A stretch of DNA of 64,000 bases from SCTM01 sp965279655 (GTDB lineage Bacteria > Pseudomonadota > Alphaproteobacteria > Rhodospirillales > Rhodospirillaceae). This document shows positions 59,343-64,000 of this stretch, in pieces; within the stretch, counting starts at the first letter, position 1; each line of letters opens with the position of its first letter. The DNA is taken from positions 3,658,001-3,722,000 of the forward strand of contig OZ257255.1 in the NCBI GenBank assembly GCA_965279655.1, in the 5' to 3' direction. The notes below the pieces were generated by a model. It ran no database searches and was not told where the DNA came from. It worked only from the letters and a program-made list of their open reading frames with translations. A program made the translations under genes and the position numbers.

Positions 59343-60375
59343 GCAGCTTGGCCATGCGACTGTCGGCGATCAATCGCCGACGATGGGCGAATTTCAAGGG
59401 CAACGGCCGCGGCTACGTGTCCTTGTGGATCATCGCCATCCTGTTCGTCCTTTCGCTGCTCGCCGAGTTGATCGCCAACGATCGGCCTTTGCTCGTGAGC
59501 TACAAGGGCAGCCTCTACACACCGGTCATCAGGACGTATCCGGAAACCACCTTTGGCGGCGTGTTCGAGACCGCCACGGAGTATCGCGATCCGGTGTTGG
59601 CCGAAATGATCAACGCGGAGGGCTGGATTCTCTGGCCGGCGATTCCCTACAGCTACGACACACTCGACTTTAATCTCGGTCAGCCCGCGCCCTCCCCGCC
59701 CACCGCGCGGCATCTGCTCGGCACGGACAATCAGGGTCGCGACGTGCTGGCGCGTCTCATCTACGGCTTCCGCATATCCATGCTGTTCGCCCTGGCGTTG
59801 ACCATTGTCTCAACGGTCATCGGCGTTGCCGCCGGCGCGGTGCAGGGTTATTTCGGCGGACTCACCGACCTTGCGTTCCAGCGCTTCATCGAGGTCTGGG
59901 GCGGATTGCCGCAGTTGTTCATCATCATCATTGCCTCCTCCATCGTCGTGCCGGGGTTCTGGACATTGCTCGGCGTGCTGCTGCTGTTCAGCTGGACCGC
60001 GCTTGTAGCCGTGGTGCGCGCGGAATTCCTGCGCGGGCGTAATTTCGATTATGTGCGCGCCGCCAAGGCCCTGGGGATGAACGACCGAACCGTCATGTTC
60101 AAACACCTGTTGCCCAATGCGATGGTGGCGACGGTGACCTTCCTGCCGTTCATTCTGTCGGGTGCCGTCGTGGCGCTCACATCGCTTGATTTCCTCGGTC
60201 TCGGGATGCCGCCGGGGTCCGCATCCCTCGGTGAACTGCTGCGCCAAGGCAAAGAGAACCTGCAGGCACCCTGGCTCGGACTGACGGGATTCTTCGCCAT
60301 TGCCGGCATGCTGACGCTGCTTGTCTTCGTCGGGGAAGCCATGCGCGACGCGCTCGATCCGCGAAAGACTTTCCG

Positions 60376-60379
<4 letters not shown>
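59339..60379 (+). CDS. yejE: peptide ABC transporter permease, YejE-like
   Basis: A 346-residue permease. A cytoplasmic N-terminal stretch MSSLAMRLSAINRRRWANFKGN and TM1 are followed by the large periplasmic segment with SYKGSLYTPVIRTYPETTFGG and LLGTDNQGRDVLARLIYG that is typical of YejE. The EAA loop is RAAKALGMNDRTVMFKHLLPNA. It overlaps yejB by 4 bases and yejF by 4 bases (GTGA). Confidence 0.92.
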
Positions 60380-61980
<1,601 letters not shown>

Positions 61981-62071
61981 CGGTCTGCGAAGGTTACCCG
62001 CCCTTAACTATTCCCCCCCTAGCATGACATTCTGAGGGTGGCGCGTGTGCGCCCTGCTGAGGGATTCGACC

Positions 62072-62353
62072 ATGGCCGAAGACGATGACGACGATGCATC
62101 GCGCGAAGCGATCTATAACGTCGACGTTGATATCTCCGTGGTACTCGGCCAGTCGAACCTGCGGGTCAACCAACTCCTGAAGCTCGGCCGCGGCGCCGTG
62201 GTGGAATTGGAACAGCGCACCTCCGACCCCGTGGAGATCTTCGCCAACGACGTGCTCATCGCCCGTGGCGAAGTGGTGATCACCGCCGGCGACAAGATCG
62301 GCGTGACGCTCACCGAACTCGTCAAGTCGATCTACAACACGAACGCTAAATAA
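62072..62353 (+). CDS. fliN: flagellar motor switch protein FliN (single gene)
   Basis: A 93-residue FliN. An acidic start MAEDDDDD is followed by the SpoA/CheC-type domain: VDVDISVVLGQSNLRVNQLLKLGRG and the FANDVLIARGEVV block. The ATG at 62072 has gaggg 9 bases upstream; a GTG nine codons earlier is rejected. FliN forms the C-ring base with FliM and FliG. No other flagellar gene is in the window, so it is an orphan here. Confidence 0.9.
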   Translation: MAEDDDDDASREAIYNVDVDISVVLGQSNLRVNQLLKLGRGAVVELEQRTSDPVEIFANDVLIARGEVVITAGDKIGVTLTELVKSIYNTNAK

Positions 62354-62439
62354 TCGGGCGGGCTCCGCCTCACTCCCCTCTGGCATCGCCGCGAGCGATC
62401 TTTTAAACACGGGTCCACCGTCTGGAGCGGTTCCCGTCG

Positions 62440-63108
62440 ATGCCTACGCTTTACCATCACCCGCTGTTGGCTCCGTCGCGCAAGGTCCGGCTGGCGATGC
62501 ACGAGAAGCGCATCGCCTTCACGGAACAGGTGCTCGATCCCTGGATGGCGGATTCTCCCGTCTTCACGCTCAACCCGGCGGGCGAACTGCCGATCCTGGA
62601 AGAGGACAACGGCCAGCGCGTCATGGACGCGACGGCCATCTGTGAATATCTGGAGGAGACGCAGCCTGCAGTGAGCCTGATCGGCAAGTCGCCGGCGGAA
62701 CGCGCCGAGACGCGGCGCCTTGTGGGCTGGTTCGATAACAAATTCGCCCGCGACGTCAGCGACTACACCGTCGGCGAGAAATTGCTGAAGCGCGTGGCGT
62801 CCCGCGAGGCGCCGGACAGCCGCATGCTGAAGGTGGGCCGCGAGAACCTGCACACCCACATGCACTACATCGGCTGGCTGGCGGATCATCGCCGCTGGCT
62901 CGCCGGGGACGAACTCACCATCGCCGATCTCGCGGCCGCGGCGCAGTTGTCGCTGATCGACTACATCGGCGATGTGCCCTGGGACGACCATCCGCAGGCG
63001 AAGGAATGGTATGTGCGCTTGAAATCGCGCCCGAGCTTCCGCCATTTGCTGAAGGATACCGTGCCCGGCGTGCCGCCGGCGCCGATCTACGCGGATCTGG
63101 ACTTCTAA
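62440..63108 (+). CDS. fzlA: glutathione S-transferase-like cell division protein, FzlA-like
   Basis: A 222-residue GST-fold protein. The N-terminal thioredoxin-like domain (TLYHHPLLAPSRKVRLAM; ESxAI-type motif DATAICEYLEE) lacks a convincing catalytic Ser/Tyr. The helical C-terminal domain has YIGWLADHRRWLAGDELTIADL and GDVPWDD. The end KSRPSFRHLLKD-TVPG...YADLDF matches the FtsZ-binding protein FzlA of Caulobacter as I remember it. FzlA links FtsZ curvature to cell-wall synthesis at division. A plain GST is the alternative. It meets the TPR gene tail to tail without a gap. Confidence 0.78.
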   Translation: MPTLYHHPLLAPSRKVRLAMHEKRIAFTEQVLDPWMADSPVFTLNPAGELPILEEDNGQRVMDATAICEYLEETQPAVSLIGKSPAERAETRRLVGWFDNKFARDVSDYTVGEKLLKRVASREAPDSRMLKVGRENLHTHMHYIGWLADHRRWLAGDELTIADLAAAAQLSLIDYIGDVPWDDHPQAKEWYVRLKSRPSFRHLLKDTVPGVPPAPIYADLDF

Positions 63109-63906
63109 CTAACGCTTCTTCTTCGGCACTTTTACCGGCTGCCCCTTCTTCGCGGGCTCCGCGCCCACATCGATGCGCTCGAGGTGACCGCGCGCGGCGG
63201 TGGCTTCGGCGCTTTCGGGGGCCAGCGCGATGACTTTCTCCCAGTCGGCCTTGGCCTCGAGATCGCGATCCTTCAGCCGCGCGACGATGCCGCGCTCGAG
63301 CAGGGCGGTGAGGTTCGCACCATCGATCTCGACGGCGGCTTGGGCATCTTTCTCCGCCGCGTCGAGTTGCGCCGTCTCCCGCTCAGCGTTCGCGCGGTAG
63401 GCAAGCGCATCGGCGTTCCTCGGTTCGATCGCCAGCGCCGCGGTAAGGTCGATGATCGCGTCTTTGTAGAGCTTGCCCTCGGCGAAACTGAGCGCGCGAT
63501 CCACCAACAGCGGCACCGTGGCCGACGATCCCGGCGGCACGAGCTTTAGCGCCGCGGTTTGCGTTTCGCGCGCATGCGCCGCGTCGCCGCCCAGCATGTA
63601 GGCCTGACCGGCCTGCGCCAATAGGCTCGCGCGGATCGCGTTGCTGCGTTGGGAGTTGACCCCAATAATTTCCAGCTCGCGCGCCGCGTCGGCGTACTTG
63701 TGCAGACCGAACAAGGCCACGCCCTTGCAGTGGCGCGCCGGTTCGCCGCCGCCGAGCCCTATCCATCGTTCCGCCAATTCCAGTCCTTGCGTCGGGTAGG
63801 CGCGTGCCGTGTCCAGACACAAACCGTAATTCGCCGGTCCATCCTCCGGCTTCAGGGTCGGTTCCGCCGCAACGGCAAAGGCGATCAGGAACAACAGCGG
63901 ATTCAT
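63109..63906 (-). CDS. exported tetratricopeptide-repeat protein
   Basis: A 265-residue protein. A short signal-like N-terminus MNPLLFLIAFAVAAEP is followed by TPR-type helix pairs across about residues 30-240 (for example KYADAARELEIIG, AQAYMLGGDAAHARE, ADALAYRANAERETAQLDAAEKDAQAAVEID). The tail is Lys-rich (KVPKKKR). It probably serves as a periplasmic scaffold; no enzymatic motif is present. Its start overlaps the stop of the upstream hydrolase gene (ATGA). Confidence 0.85.
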   Translation of the reverse strand: MNPLLFLIAFAVAAEPTLKPEDGPANYGLCLDTARAYPTQGLELAERWIGLGGGEPARHCKGVALFGLHKYADAARELEIIGVNSQRSNAIRASLLAQAGQAYMLGGDAAHARETQTAALKLVPPGSSATVPLLVDRALSFAEGKLYKDAIIDLTAALAIEPRNADALAYRANAERETAQLDAAEKDAQAAVEIDGANLTALLERGIVARLKDRDLEAKADWEKVIALAPESAEATAARGHLERIDVGAEPAKKGQPVKVPKKKR

Positions 63907-64000
63907 CGCGCCACCGCTTCGTCGACCAGGGCGCAGATCGCCGCGAGGTCTTGGGGTCGCGACAGCCGGTGGTCGCCGTCCTTGAGAAAGGTAACGCGAA
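63903..64000 (-). CDS. alpha/beta hydrolase, C-terminal end (cut by the window edge)
   Basis: Only the last 31 or so codons are visible, reading VTFLKDGDHRLSRPQDLAAI and ending in VDEAVAR. The DGDHRLS motif carries the catalytic His typical of small serine alpha/beta hydrolases. It overlaps the TPR gene start by 4 bases, so the two are co-transcribed. Confidence 0.75.
   Translation of the reverse strand, partial: RVTFLKDGDHRLSRPQDLAAICALVDEAVAR

Overview
The window is high-GC chromosomal DNA from an alphaproteobacterium. The evidence is the rplU-rpmA-obgE-proB-proA-nadD-rsfS-rlmH order, a CycM-type membrane-anchored cytochrome c next to kdsB/pheA, an FzlA-like GST protein, a yejABEF-type transporter, and gene ends that overlap as ATGA or GTGA. 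The exact order within the class cannot be fixed from the sequence alone. No insertion sequence, prophage, CRISPR array or rRNA gene is visible. One tRNA gene (Ser-CGA) is present.

Region 1 (1-22235) is a large catabolic island. It carries three aspartoacylase/succinylglutamate-desuccinylase paralogues, two CitMHS-type transporters, a threonine-dehydratase-like and a threonine-aldolase-like PLP enzyme, a TonB-dependent receptor, an exported alpha/beta hydrolase, a Rieske oxygenase of the quaternary-amine type, a DHA2 MFS transporter, a PhyH-type Fe/2-oxoglutarate oxygenase, a phosphonopyruvate hydrolase and a complete heterotetrameric sarcosine oxidase (soxBDAG). Six copies of one operator-like sequence (core CTAGAACnATAGA) sit in front of nearly every transcription unit between 7.0 and 18.8 kb, so the island reads as a single regulon whose regulator is not in the window. 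The likely job is uptake, deacylation, N-demethylation and C-P cleavage of one or more N-modified, possibly phosphonate-containing, amino acids. The substrate is inference.

Region 2 (22493-26631) holds a second TonB receptor followed by a lipoprotein beta-propeller phytase (inositol-phosphate scavenging) and tRNA-Ser. Region 3 (26717-31805) is a heme-synthesis block. hemH runs leftwards; a histidine kinase, an OmpR-type regulator, hemC and hemE run rightwards with every junction overlapping.

Region 4 (31806-43551) is accessory. It contains a 1604-residue protein built almost entirely of about 200 octapeptide repeats, a YgiQ radical-SAM protein, an exported parallel beta-helix protein, a patatin-like lipoprotein and a QEGLA/DUF1704 metallo-carboxypeptidase-like protein. 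Region 5 (43746-52707) is conserved housekeeping: ribosomal proteins L21/L27, Obg, proline synthesis, NAD synthesis, ribosome silencing factor (apparently with an ATC start), RlmH, NudC, PheA and KdsB. Region 6 (52910-64000) carries the cytochrome c, a HisN-like phosphatase, a Yej-type peptide ABC transporter with two tandem binding proteins, an orphan FliN, FzlA, a TPR protein and the end of an alpha/beta hydrolase cut by the window edge.
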